This document shows positions 1 through 9,360 of a stretch of 64,000 bases of DNA, piece by piece (within the stretch, counting starts at the first letter, position 1; each line of letters begins with the position of its first letter). The notes under the pieces were generated by a model. That model saw only the letters and a program-made list of their open reading frames with translations, was not told where the DNA came from and ran no database searches. The position numbers and the translations under genes are program-made. The DNA is from Phaeodactylum tricornutum CCAP 1055/1 (Eukaryota; Bacillariophyta; Bacillariophyceae; Surirellales; Neidiaceae), in NCBI RefSeq assembly GCF_000150955.2, contig NC_011692.1, positions 62,001-126,000 on the forward strand, written 5' to 3'.

Positions 1-805
1 CGAAGACAGTGTTGTGTCCATAACTTCAACTTATCTTGAAAATCATGTTACACAACCACCAGCCCCAGCTCCAACCTTTCACAACTGCATATTGTCAACG
101 TCTCGGAGGCTGTCAAAAATGAAGCACAGGGCCAATTTTGAGCCAGGAGTTTAAGTTGGCAACAGCGTGCAGGCAACAAAACTACGTTGCAAAAAAAAAA
201 AAATAGTCTTCCGCCCTCCTATGCCCACAACCCAGCGGCAAAACAACGCTTTGAGCAGTTACAAAGGTGATTGCGACTTAATTCATGCGGAACGCACAAA
301 ATCCGTAAAGAAAAAGCGACTGATCAAGAGCGTCCAAATCTATTTACGGGAACGCAGTATTCGGGACTTCGATCACTAACACAAAAGTAAGACGCTAATG
401 TTTCATTGTTTACCATTGTCCTGCCTCGGCAGCCAATCTAGAAAAACGTTACCTTTTTAGTCCGGTAGTTCGGGAGTTGTAATTTCAAGACCATAAAACT
501 TTCATCGTTGGCATTCATTAAATATGAAGTCATGGACTCACAATTGCTCGACCTGTACACCAATGAAAATGCGACATTGTTTTTAGTACAGTAAGTAAAT
601 CTTACATTGCCACGTCCGAACAAAAGAAACGTAGTTCAAACTTGGGTTTCTGGTCGGCAAGTTTACATTCACTGTAAAGCAAACTTGGTCATCTGCTCTC
701 TCAACAATAGCGTCTGACGAAGGAAGATCAGCGCACGACAGCTTCACTGTGCAATTGAATTTCCCGGCGAGCCGCCCGATAGTGTTGCATCCGGCAATCG
801 AATTC
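1..805. other. intergenic, no gene seen
   Basis: This stretch lies before the transporter start at 806. It holds only short reading frames without recognisable protein character and an A-run near 190-202. The open frame on the minus strand at 583-1008 is the shadow of the transporter and its leader. The 3' part should hold the transporter promoter and 5' UTR, but I cannot mark an element with confidence. Confidence 0.5.
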
Positions 806-1918
806 ATGGCAATTCCTCCCGTCCGCGTATTCCTCGGACTGCTGAACATTTTCGTGTGGTACGCTGCCAATGGAATGAATGGTGTCGCAATGCAGCAGTA
901 CGCTGGAAATTTACGGGATGCAAACATGTCGCTACCGCTAGCGGTTGTAGCAGCCTTGTCTGTCACGTATATGCAACTTGTCGCTGGGGCTCTCCTCGGT
1001 TTTTTCATTTTGCGCGTCTTCTACGCGGTAAACCTGGGTGCCTTGCTAGAAAGACCATGGTCTCATTGGATGGGATTTTTGCACGCGGCTGGCTCCGTTT
1101 TTACGAACGCTGGATTCCTCTACGGATCTGCTTCTTTGGTACAAGTCATCAAATTATTGGAACCTTTCCAGACATTGCTGTGGGGACGCTTACTGGGGTC
1201 GGAAGACACCAATTCGTTGCAATACATAGCTAGTATGTCCTTGGTGGTGGGTGGGGCTATTTCGTTGGTGCGTTCGCGACCCAATCCTCCTCATCCCGTC
1301 GCCGTCCTCAGTGCCATACTTTCGGGATGCACGTTGTCCTTACGCAACGTTTTGCAGCGCGGACAGGTGGTGGCTGCGGAAAGTTATGACGGAGGCAGTA
1401 TCGTACAAACATCGGTTGTCCAGTTCACTCTCCTTTCCTTCTACGCGAGTATGTGGGCAGTAGCTTTGGCAGCACTGCTTCACGGTTTGTTTGGAATTCT
1501 TGGCTTGGATGTTTCCGTCAGCGCCTGGTATGAACATATTCAACCGAGTACAATCTTTTGGCACCCACTGTACAATATGACGTCAGTTACGACCTTAGCC
1601 TTCTGCTCTGCTTTAACACACTCCCTTTTGAACGCTGGTAAGCGCATTGCCTCAATCATTCTGGCTATTGTTTGGTTTCGAGAAGGCTACAGTTTGGACA
1701 CCGTAACGGGCCTCGTCGTTGTTTCTATTGGCGGATGCTGGTACACTCTGGACCGCAAGAAGGGCAATGGAACGAAACACAAATCGGCTCCGCTGCAGGA
1801 ATCGCTTGTCAAAATTATAGCTGCCGTCGCGATTCTGGTACTGCTGTACATTCTGCCACTAGCGGCCACTATTTTCGACAGTATGAGCATTCCAGTGGAG
1901 ACACCTGTGGAAGGATGA
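806..1918 (+). CDS. DMT-superfamily transporter (triose-phosphate/nucleotide-sugar type)
   Basis: Predicted polytopic membrane transporter of about 370 residues in one exon. About nine or ten hydrophobic segments are visible, starting with LLNIFVWYAANGMNGVAMQQ. The segment VIKLLEPFQTLLWGRLLG followed by SLVVGGAISLV matches the half-repeat of the triose-phosphate/phosphate and nucleotide-sugar translocators in the drug/metabolite superfamily. In that family a Lys/Glu pair sits in the same helix (TxVxKxxEP). The frame is open upstream to a GTG at 749, but the first ATG is at 806 and fits a short cytosolic N-terminus. I see no cleavable plastid presequence, so an endomembrane (ER/Golgi) location is more likely than the plastid. 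The substrate cannot be read from sequence. The C-terminus has a last hydrophobic helix (IIAAVAILVLLYILPLAA). Confidence 0.8.
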   Translation: MAIPPVRVFLGLLNIFVWYAANGMNGVAMQQYAGNLRDANMSLPLAVVAALSVTYMQLVAGALLGFFILRVFYAVNLGALLERPWSHWMGFLHAAGSVFTNAGFLYGSASLVQVIKLLEPFQTLLWGRLLGSEDTNSLQYIASMSLVVGGAISLVRSRPNPPHPVAVLSAILSGCTLSLRNVLQRGQVVAAESYDGGSIVQTSVVQFTLLSFYASMWAVALAALLHGLFGILGLDVSVSAWYEHIQPSTIFWHPLYNMTSVTTLAFCSALTHSLLNAGKRIASIILAIVWFREGYSLDTVTGLVVVSIGGCWYTLDRKKGNGTKHKSAPLQESLVKIIAAVAILVLLYILPLAATIFDSMSIPVETPVEG

Positions 1919-2378
1919 CTGACTTACAGTTAAGAGATTAATTAAGTCATTCATGTACATCTTGGCTTCGACAAAATAGGCCGGAAGAAGTTTAGGTCCA
2001 TCGTCCGTGTTAAAGTGTTCTATTTCGTGATATTTAGCTACGGAATCAGACGAAAGGCGTCAAAACAGTACATGGAGAAGGAAACGTGGGCAGCCTTTTG
2101 CCCTATAGCTGATAATTGATTCAATATTGAGATAAGTGGATGGGTACGTCAGATGAGAGGGCTGTCTGGGATGTCTACAGAGGTTGCGCCGAGCAGAGAT
2201 ACAAAACTTGAGAATTGATGCGCGGGTAAATGTATAGCTCGGAAACAGCAGAATGCGAAGACTTGAAGCGGTGGAATGATCGGTTCTGTGCAACAGAGGA
2301 ATTTTCGAGGTTTTGGTTGGAGATTGTAGAAGTTGCGACATCGTGTCACTTTGTATATAGTGGGTAAAAGGGCGTTGG
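1919..2378. other. intergenic between convergent genes
   Basis: This 460-bp gap lies between the transporter stop and the stop of the minus-strand gene at 2379. It should contain both 3' UTRs. No protein-like frame, repeat or RNA gene was recognised. Confidence 0.5.
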
Positions 2379-3775
2379 TCAGGGTTGCCCCTTGGCCTTT
2401 TTGTAGCGCGGTTCCTTGAGAAAGGCATCGTCGAGAGCGCCAAAGACGCCGTCGACAATATCTGCGCACTGATCGGCAGAGAATTCGGAAACACCCTTCT
2501 CGGAATCGTCAGTGTCCTCCAGGTAGGGATCCACTGTAGGGATCTCCAAGGTCAAAGGTGGCACACCGTGTCTTGGGGACATCAGGCCGGACAGATCTGG
2601 CGAAACAACCGGGAGTTCGGCAGCGGCATTGCTGAGAAGTTCAAGCGGGTTAACGAGCTTGGCCCTCAGATTCGTCGAATTTTGTCTGGGGATGGGTTGC
2701 GGAGGGGGTGGTGGTGGCGGCATAGCGAGATAGCTGTCACCGCGTTGGATACTCTTGGGCTCTTCCGGAATGCAAAAGGCGTTGTTGGCGATCTCCACTA
2801 CCGCGGCCACAATACAAGACGCGCGGTCCATCATCTCCGATAGAAGTGCATCCACATTCAACGAGACCGAGACTTGAGAAAGAATCTGCTTTTCGCCAAC
2901 CATTGCTGTTGACACAATCGAGGCACAAATCTATTGGTGAGTACGTACGCTGCGTGTTGAGGTAGCCATCGCAAAGTCTCGAGGGCAAAAGGCAAAAGCG
3001 ACTTACCCGCAATCGTTCCCGGGGCGGAAAAGGCAACGGAGACCATCTCATCGGTGGCCAGAGGACGCGGGATCATCAGCGACATTTCGACGTAAAACGA
3101 AAGAGGAAACGAGTAGTGATCGCCTTCCTGAACGCCCTCGACTTCCGCCACATCAAAGCGCGTGGAGACTCGCGAAACGGTGATCTTACCGCCAACATCC
3201 AAGAGTGTCTCCAGCTTTTGCTCCACGCTGAACATGCCCATCTCGTTGGTCTTTTCATCGGCGACGGCCATTGCGTGTCGTGCCAGAAAGCTCGCGTAGG
3301 CACGCAGGCGGCTGTCGATGAGCACGGTGAAGGATTGATACGCGTTTTCAAGAATCTGCTGCGACAGCTGCGGCAATGAGTCCGTTTGGAAGACGGGATT
3401 GGAAGCACCCTGGCTGGTTTGCGGTTTCATGCTGGAAGAGCAATGGTAGTTGGCCCGCCGCAAGACAACGGGACGCGAGAGGAGGGCAATGGCCAAGTCA
3501 TGCGCAGTTTGACGAGTGCGGTGATCGACGCTCGTATGCTTTTCGTGAACGAGCGATATGGAAGGACATTGGAGGCTAAAGTGAGACATTTGGGGCGTGT
3601 CGGGCAGAATGCCGCACTCTCGGAGCCTGTCAACGGAACCCGAGCACGAGCAGATGTTCTTTTCGGCTTCGCGAAGGAAGGAAGCACCCAAAAGCTGTCC
3701 TACTACGCTTAAGGCATGTTCCGCAGAGACTGCAGGTTCTCCAGATCCCGTAGGCTCTGGAGATACAGCGATCAT
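2379..3775 (-). CDS. unknown protein, two exons
   Basis: Function not recognised. I read two exons: 3775..3007 and 2905..2379, giving 431 residues. The intron of 101 bp (3006..2906) begins GTAAGT and ends CAACAG, and the join keeps frame (APGTIA then AMVGEK). The start is an ATG at 3775. The N-terminal part has several cysteines and no obvious signal peptide or membrane segment. The middle part (about 130-260) looks like a globular alpha/beta domain. The C-terminal exon carries a run of seven prolines followed by polar, acidic sequence ending in a basic tail (PRYKKAKGQP). Soluble and possibly nuclear is an inference from the basic tail and low-complexity C-terminus only. The upstream 1.1 kb is shared with the divergent gene at 4923. 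Confidence 0.7.
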
Positions 3776-4922
3776 GGTCCCAATTGGAAGCCTCTAGAAA
3801 AACCAAGGACGAACCGTGCTGACACGGAAGACTTGTGTGATTTTGTGTTCGCGCTCCAGGCCGCTTCGTTTCTTTGCCAATCGCGACTTGAGACGAATTT
3901 TGTTTGGTATATATAGAAAGGCAAAGCCGCTGTTCTTCCTTGGAATTCTCCCAACCGCGTGCGCTGTCCGTCACCATCTGGTGCTGCCCTCCAGTGTGTC
4001 TTTGGTGTGACACTTCAACACGGGTTCCCCCTGAAATGCGTCAGTTCCGCGCGTAGCCGCCCCTCTAAAAACCCCTATAGATCGAAAAGAAACCCCCCAT
4101 TAATGAGGAAAATACAGAAAAGTAGACTACGGGACCCTTCAGATTCGCTGAAATAGCGTAGGGACAGTACCGCTTTCGAATGTTGTTGTTCCCTGGTATC
4201 CCAGTTCTAAGGGATAGCAGAAGCCCATTCCCCTTGAACGTCGAAAGGGTCATTGCGAATCCGAATTTCCCTTGAACCACGCAAATGGTATCTTTCGTTT
4301 CAACTGTTAGGTGGCTGCAACGTGGTTGCGGCATCGGGGAAATGGCTTAGTTTATACAGGACGGTATTCCCCCTATCGCTTGACACCCAGTGTCAGCTGG
4401 TCGCTCCCGTTCAAATATACAAAAGTTTCTCAAAAAATGTCAAACTTCGGTGACGTCGGCATGTTGATGCCGAATCGTCCTCCAACAACCGATATGAGAA
4501 CGAGAACACCTTGTGAGTGGCAGCCGGTGCTGGACTGCACCCACCGGCCATCTGTGGACGACCCCAAAAATATGGCTTCCCTCATTGGAGGACTGTCTGT
4601 GCTGCGCAGGTCTGGTCCCACTACCTTGAAATTCGAATCTAGCTCTAGCTTGAATTTTGAACAATAATAGTTCGAAAGTTTTGTGCGCCGTGGTCCTGTG
4701 GACCGTGCACCACCGGGAATCACTGTCCGCATCCACGTGGAAGAATCGAGAAACACGAAAACGTCGTGTGGTGTTTTGGTGCGTGACGGTGAGAGTGCGC
4801 ACAGTGTGGCGTTCGGGTCTCCGATGGATGAAACCCGTACACCCCAACAAGAAGGACAACGTAGTAAGCCAAACTCGTGACAAGCTCCCGTACGCTCATG
4901 CCCATTCCAAGCAATACCAAAC
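3776..4922. other. divergent intergenic region
   Basis: This 1.15-kb spacer separates two genes transcribed away from each other (starts at 3775 minus and 4923 plus). Several overlapping open frames run through 4430-5212 on the minus strand, but none has recognisable domain character and they overlap the 5' end of the next gene. I treat the region as two promoters and 5' UTRs. Confidence 0.45.
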
Positions 4923-6533
4923 ATGCCTACGTCGTTTACAATGAACCCCGCACGGAGTCGACATGGACAGCTGCACCGTTCTAGCGTGAGAAAAGCGCTT
5001 CTTCCGTTGCTGGTGTCGATGGTGCACGCGGGTCGATTGCCGTTGGGAATTCTCCTTTCGTCGCCGTCGGCTTTTTCGGAAATAAGAACGAATAGTGAAT
5101 CAGCGTTAGGCACAGTACGGCACCAGTTACACAACGAAGCCTTTGGTGGGTCCGGAGACCAAACGCGGTTCAGATATCCGGGTCGAAAAGGACCGCTTTG
5201 CGCTGTCACCAAGTTGCGAGGAGGTGATGTTTCCGACGGGGAAGACGAATCTTACGACAGTGACGGGGAAGATACCAATGATTCGGATGAAGAGGAGGAA
5301 GCTGAGATTGCCGCGGTACCGGAGTCTCGAGATCCACAAAGCGAACCAGAAGACGAATCCGAGGCCCATCCTTTATCTTCGGTCATTTCTATGGAACCGG
5401 TACCAATCACCATCAAAACATCGTTAGGTACCAAGGCTCTAGACCACATAGTAGAGCTGACGGTACATCGCTCGAGGAATATTGCTTCGCTTAAACTGAG
5501 TGCTAGTCGCCAGCTACCAGGACGGCCACCAGTTTCTGTGATGCACATGTTGCTCAACGGAAAAGTATTGAGTGACGAAATGCTACTGGACGAGTTGATT
5601 GATGACGACGACGAGAAAGACGATACCGACGGTACTGGTAGTGAAAGCCAGCTCACTTTAACGTTGGATATGCTACCACCTGTCGATCCCAAATTTGTCG
5701 GCCAACTAGAGTCACAAATGAAGGATATGACCACCGCAGAGCTGTTGGGAACATTCGCTGCCAATGAGGCTGCATTGTACCAGAACGCGGCACTCTTGCT
5801 TGCCGAGCAAATGGAGCCAGTATACGACGATGATCAAGTGGAGGTAGGCATTTCCGAGGTGGCGACACACCCACCGCCGCTCGTGAACGTGCAAGTTCGC
5901 GAGCAAGCAGCACGCATCCGTCGAGACTTGGAAAGTAAAATCTTGGCTTCGGAGCACTCGCAAAAGATTCTCGCTGACCCTTTGCCCCCTTCCGCCAAAC
6001 TAGCAGATCTACAACGTGTCGAGCGTCGTGGCCAACGGGTTCGACGAGTCGCGGGATCGGGTGGCGTAACGACCGGCTTGAAACGATCGATTCAAAAAAA
6101 TCTGAACGTACACTGGGGTGACGCTATACGGAATTTTTGTCTCTTTTTGTTCTTTGGATACTTTGGTGGGCGTACACCCGTAAGTCGGGCTATTCTGTTG
6201 CTGGGTGCACCAAGCGTCTTTGTGCTACAGGCACGGCCCGTCAAACTGTGGATCAAATGTCTCATGTACGCAATGCTCGACCATCCGCCTGGAATTTTCT
6301 TGAGTTTGCTGCCCGCCCCCCAACAGGCCATTTTGAGTCTGAATGTGGGCGAGGAAATGAAAACTATTTATGGTAATACACTGACCAACACGGTGGTGAA
6401 CGAGGTTGATGCAGAGCCGGAAGAACTGGCAGACCTGTACGAAATGACCGACGTAATAATTGACGGCGAAGATGATGACGAGTTCTATGCTGTCGACGAA
6501 TACGAAAGTAGCTATGATGATGACGACGAGTAA
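4923..6533 (+). CDS. ubiquitin-like-domain membrane protein with possible plastid/ER presequence
   Basis: Single-exon protein of 536 residues. Seen: a basic N-terminus, then hydrophobic sequence from about 25 to 50 ending SSPSAFSE, which resembles a diatom signal peptide with Phe at +1 (A50|F51). LRGG follows at 98-101, then a strongly acidic stretch (102-150). A beta-grasp, ubiquitin-like segment lies at about 159-255 (ITIKTSLG, IASLKLSASRQL, MLLNGKVLSDE). A helical region follows, and hydrophobic segments lie at about 402-460 (FCLFLFFGYFGG, ILLLGAPSVFVLQ, IFLSLLPAP). The tail is acidic (YDDDDE). A ubiquitin-like domain followed by a membrane hairpin is the layout of HERP-type ER-associated degradation proteins, so a role in ER or symbiont-derived ERAD-like (SELMA) membranes is conceivable, but this is inference. 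The second Met (7) or Met33 could also be starts. Convergent with the ferredoxin-like gene, 149 bp away. Confidence 0.7.
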   Translation: MPTSFTMNPARSRHGQLHRSSVRKALLPLLVSMVHAGRLPLGILLSSPSAFSEIRTNSESALGTVRHQLHNEAFGGSGDQTRFRYPGRKGPLCAVTKLRGGDVSDGEDESYDSDGEDTNDSDEEEEAEIAAVPESRDPQSEPEDESEAHPLSSVISMEPVPITIKTSLGTKALDHIVELTVHRSRNIASLKLSASRQLPGRPPVSVMHMLLNGKVLSDEMLLDELIDDDDEKDDTDGTGSESQLTLTLDMLPPVDPKFVGQLESQMKDMTTAELLGTFAANEAALYQNAALLLAEQMEPVYDDDQVEVGISEVATHPPPLVNVQVREQAARIRRDLESKILASEHSQKILADPLPPSAKLADLQRVERRGQRVRRVAGSGGVTTGLKRSIQKNLNVHWGDAIRNFCLFLFFGYFGGRTPVSRAILLLGAPSVFVLQARPVKLWIKCLMYAMLDHPPGIFLSLLPAPQQAILSLNVGEEMKTIYGNTLTNTVVNEVDAEPEELADLYEMTDVIIDGEDDDEFYAVDEYESSYDDDDE

Positions 6534-6682
6534 TTATGTATACTAATTGCTGTTTCGAAATCGCTGCGGTTTTCCACTCCGTTTGTCTTTGTCTTGCTGT
6601 TCCTCATGACCTATAATGAACCCGAAGGATTAACTTCCTGTTAACGAATGATAGAATGGTAGGTAGACTCTTTCAATACCCT

Positions 6683-7756
6683 TTACCACTGTCGTGGGTT
6701 CACGCGAACCGTCATTTCCCCCTCCTGCATGCCAAACCCAACTATGGCTTTGCACGCCAATCGCCAACGTGGATTGTCCGCCAGCATTTGCTTTTCAGCG
6801 AGGCGTTGTGGATTGAGCAAGTTGATACCGCTTGTTACAGACACGCTACAGGTACGACACAGTCCACCGGCGCCACAATTGCCGCCGTTCTTGCTGTCAA
6901 AACGCTTTGCCAAGGGGTCGTTGAGTTTGACTCCGCGAATGAGCATGCCTTGTCTCAAGTTTTCCCCTGCAAAGAGTTCAATTGTTTCATCCTCAGCGTC
7001 TTCTTGACTAGGAGGGTATTGCAGTTTGATGGTCACTTTAGGCTTTCGGCGCAGTCGTTTGAGTAACACCGAATAAAATTCGTCGTACGATGAGGATGAA
7101 CTCAAAGATGATGATGTCGTTCGAGGAGGTAGCGTTTGCAACGCTCGAACCGTCGCCTCATATCCGAGGCATTCCGTCGATACAGAGACTTCCTGGATTG
7201 TCTCCGCCACTGCTTGCTTTTTGTTTAGATTTGATTTTTGCTTGCGTACCACTGATACTTTCGAGATGGAATCGCCCGGAAGTATGTCTTTCTCCATTGC
7301 TGCACCGCCCTCTACAAGGCCGGAGACCACCGTAATTCCCAGGCCGTCGTCTCGTCCTCCTGCCAGTTCTACCAGCTCCAAGCCCAAACCGCTTTGCGTT
7401 CGAGGAAAAACCACAGGCACGATGTCAACGTAAAGTTCACCGTCCGACTTGCATCCCAACCGTAACCCCACTTCGTTTTCGCCCACCTTTTGGACCATAT
7501 TAGCCGTCCATTCTTGCTCGATCCGTGACAGCGAATCGAGATTGTACTGATTCAAGTCCACCATTGACTCTCCAGTACCTTGCAAAATTTGCGTCGCCAC
7601 ATTCTTGGCTGTCTTGCCGAAGGGCGTAGAAAGACAATGGCACGCAGGAGGTAGCAGGTAGAGTACGAAGAAAAGATGAAGCGAGACAACCCCGAAAATC
7701 ACCCGTTGGTACTTGCATATTTGGATGTTATGCGTATAACTGATCCTCCTTTCCAT
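6683..7756 (-). CDS. ferredoxin-like 2Fe-2S protein with PDZ-like domain
   Basis: Single-exon protein of 357 residues. The N-terminus has a hydrophobic segment (about 19-37, VVSLHLFFVLYLLPP) then CHCLSTPFG, consistent with a signal peptide and possible plastid targeting with Leu at +1. The middle (about 97-170) looks PDZ-like: GLGLELVEL, GITVVSGLVEGGAA, DILPGDSI. The C-terminal domain (about 240-350) is a plant-type ferredoxin fold: cysteines 294, 300, 303 and 335 form CX5CX2CX31C in NCGAGGLCRTC. Ordinary plant ferredoxin has CX4CX2C, so the loop is one residue longer here. In the family these four cysteines bind a 2Fe-2S cluster for electron transfer. The PDZ part may anchor it to a complex such as thylakoid NDH or a photosystem partner (inference). 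Start ATG at 7756; head-to-head with the NYN gene 398 bp away. Confidence 0.75.
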   Translation of the reverse strand: MERRISYTHNIQICKYQRVIFGVVSLHLFFVLYLLPPACHCLSTPFGKTAKNVATQILQGTGESMVDLNQYNLDSLSRIEQEWTANMVQKVGENEVGLRLGCKSDGELYVDIVPVVFPRTQSGLGLELVELAGGRDDGLGITVVSGLVEGGAAMEKDILPGDSISKVSVVRKQKSNLNKKQAVAETIQEVSVSTECLGYEATVRALQTLPPRTTSSSLSSSSSYDEFYSVLLKRLRRKPKVTIKLQYPPSQEDAEDETIELFAGENLRQGMLIRGVKLNDPLAKRFDSKNGGNCGAGGLCRTCSVSVTSGINLLNPQRLAEKQMLADNPRWRLACKAIVGFGMQEGEMTVRVNPRQW

Positions 7757-8154
7757 TGAGAGCTTTCCAAAAAAATCTTATTAGGGGAAACAAAGGATGA
7801 AATGTGTCTAGTGGCAATGTTAGATGCATCGATAACCTCCACAAAATTACTCCTTGATCAATCGAAGTAACGAACGGAAATGAGAAAATGTGACACCCCG
7901 AGGCTTGAAGAACTACCCGGAAACCAGTTCGAGAATGTGACGTCTGAGGATCGAAGTACCCGGAATTGACGCCTTTTTTTGTCTGTTCAAGCCCAGTACT
8001 AAAACAGTTCCGTCATGTAACAATTTACATAGGGATATCGACCCTGGGAGAATGTACGGGAGGAAACAACAAAAGAAAAGGTTGGAAGGAGCATTGATTG
8101 TATCGCTCTGTATTGTAACAGTTAAGACAATCCCAAGAAAGGTGACTCAACGCG
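7757..8154. promoter_or_regulatory. divergent promoter region
   Basis: This 398-bp spacer between the ATG of the ferredoxin-like gene (minus) and the ATG of the NYN gene (plus) must hold both promoters. It includes an A-rich segment and a T-run near 7974. No defined element is claimed. Confidence 0.4.
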
Positions 8155-9360
8155 ATGCTTGATGACTTCGGAAACGCTAGCGAAGTCGCCATCTTTTGGG
8201 ACTACGAGAACGTTCCCGTACCATCTTGGTGTAAAGTGGCTTCAGAAGCTTCCAAGGCAATTGTTAACTCGGTTTCGGAACAAGGTCGAATAGTGGATCG
8301 GCGGCTGTATTTTGATTTTTCAAATCAAGAGCAAGGCAACAGATGGAGCGGGCTAGATTCCAGTGGGTTTGATCTCGTGAATACGCCGCAGCGAAACCAG
8401 AAGGAGACGCTCGATAAGAAAATGATTGCTGATGTCTTGCTCTTTTGCTGGGATAGTGCGACGCGAAACCAGGGCACGAACAAAGGATCATGCGTTGTTC
8501 TGGTCACGAGCGATGGAGATTATGCTTATACATTGAATAAGCTTCGTGATCGAGGGGTTTCCAGCGTAGTGATCTACGGCCACGGTAATGTGGCTGATAT
8601 TTTGATCAGCAGCGCAGATGTTGCTCTTAGCCTAAAGCATGATGTTCTCAAGCATCTTAGACCACCGTTGGCGCTACCAAATGGTCGCCCCAAAAATGTC
8701 CAAGACAAAACCGTTTCAAGAAATCCGCATTTGAAGATTGTGAACGGAAAGCCTGCTTACCATCTAGACTCCAGGGTTGTGCCAAGAAAACCAACGCAGC
8801 AATCTGAAAGCCAGGCATCAAAGCGAACCTTCGATTGCAACGACAAATCCACCACACATTGCTCTGGATCGAACTTGAAAACAGGCATGACATCAGCAAA
8901 CGATGCAGGAGCAGCAAATAAGCATCCAAACATCAAATATGTGGCCAGCCCGGCAAAATTTACAATGCAGCGGGACGCTATACTTTTGTGCCAGTCATTG
9001 GCTGATTTGGCAGTGAGCACAGCCATAGCTCCAGAGCAACAATGGGTATCTGAAAGCCAAGCTGGACAGAGCTTCCAAAAAATTCTAAAGATCTGCAAGA
9101 AAGAAAAGGATTCCGATGGTGATGTGACGCAATGTTTTCAAAACGCATATTCCCTGGCCATCTTGCTTGGCTGGATCGAGGAGGGACGTCGTGGTTTAGG
9201 AGGCCAAAATGGCTATATAGCAGCTACATCATCACCTAGTAGAGAGAAAGAAACGACTGAAACATTTCTACGATTGACTCCTTATGGCATAAAGGTTGCA
9301 AGCAAGCGTGCATTAATTCTTCCCGTGAAGACAACAACGCTTGTACCCTCTAAAGCCTAA
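8155..9360 (+). CDS. NYN-domain (PIN-like) putative RNase
   Basis: Single-exon protein of 401 residues. The first 170 residues are an NYN domain, the PIN-like metal-dependent nuclease fold of LabA, MARF1 and related proteins: VAIFWDYENVPVP with Asp16, then KKMIADVLLFCWD with Asp93, then VVLVTSDGDYAYTL with Asp120 and Asp122, and a following helix with RGVSSVVIYG. These acidic residues are the usual metal ligands, so the active site looks intact. The middle (170-260) is polar and probably disordered. The C-terminal 120 residues look like a small helical, winged-helix-like domain (ILLCQSLADLAVS, YSLAILLGWIEEG) of unknown type, perhaps nucleic-acid binding. No targeting peptide is seen. In MARF1-type proteins the NYN domain cleaves RNA; that role here is inferred from the fold. 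Confidence 0.8.
   Translation: MLDDFGNASEVAIFWDYENVPVPSWCKVASEASKAIVNSVSEQGRIVDRRLYFDFSNQEQGNRWSGLDSSGFDLVNTPQRNQKETLDKKMIADVLLFCWDSATRNQGTNKGSCVVLVTSDGDYAYTLNKLRDRGVSSVVIYGHGNVADILISSADVALSLKHDVLKHLRPPLALPNGRPKNVQDKTVSRNPHLKIVNGKPAYHLDSRVVPRKPTQQSESQASKRTFDCNDKSTTHCSGSNLKTGMTSANDAGAANKHPNIKYVASPAKFTMQRDAILLCQSLADLAVSTAIAPEQQWVSESQAGQSFQKILKICKKEKDSDGDVTQCFQNAYSLAILLGWIEEGRRGLGGQNGYIAATSSPSREKETTETFLRLTPYGIKVASKRALILPVKTTTLVPSKA

Noticed and set aside
749-805. Upstream GTG start of the transporter
   Set aside because: Nuclear eukaryote genes start with ATG; the ATG at 806 is the first in frame. The same reasoning moved the starts at 13473, 21359, 32124, 33014, 35753, 43905 and 49685.
2858-3006. 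Continuation of the first exon of the 2379-3775 gene past 3007
   Set aside because: The GTAAGT donor and CAACAG acceptor explain the frame change better, and the second frame continues with protein-like sequence.
4430-5212. A 260-residue minus-strand frame overlapping the start of the ubiquitin-like gene
   Set aside because: No domain or composition typical of protein; the plus-strand gene explains the openness of its 3' part.
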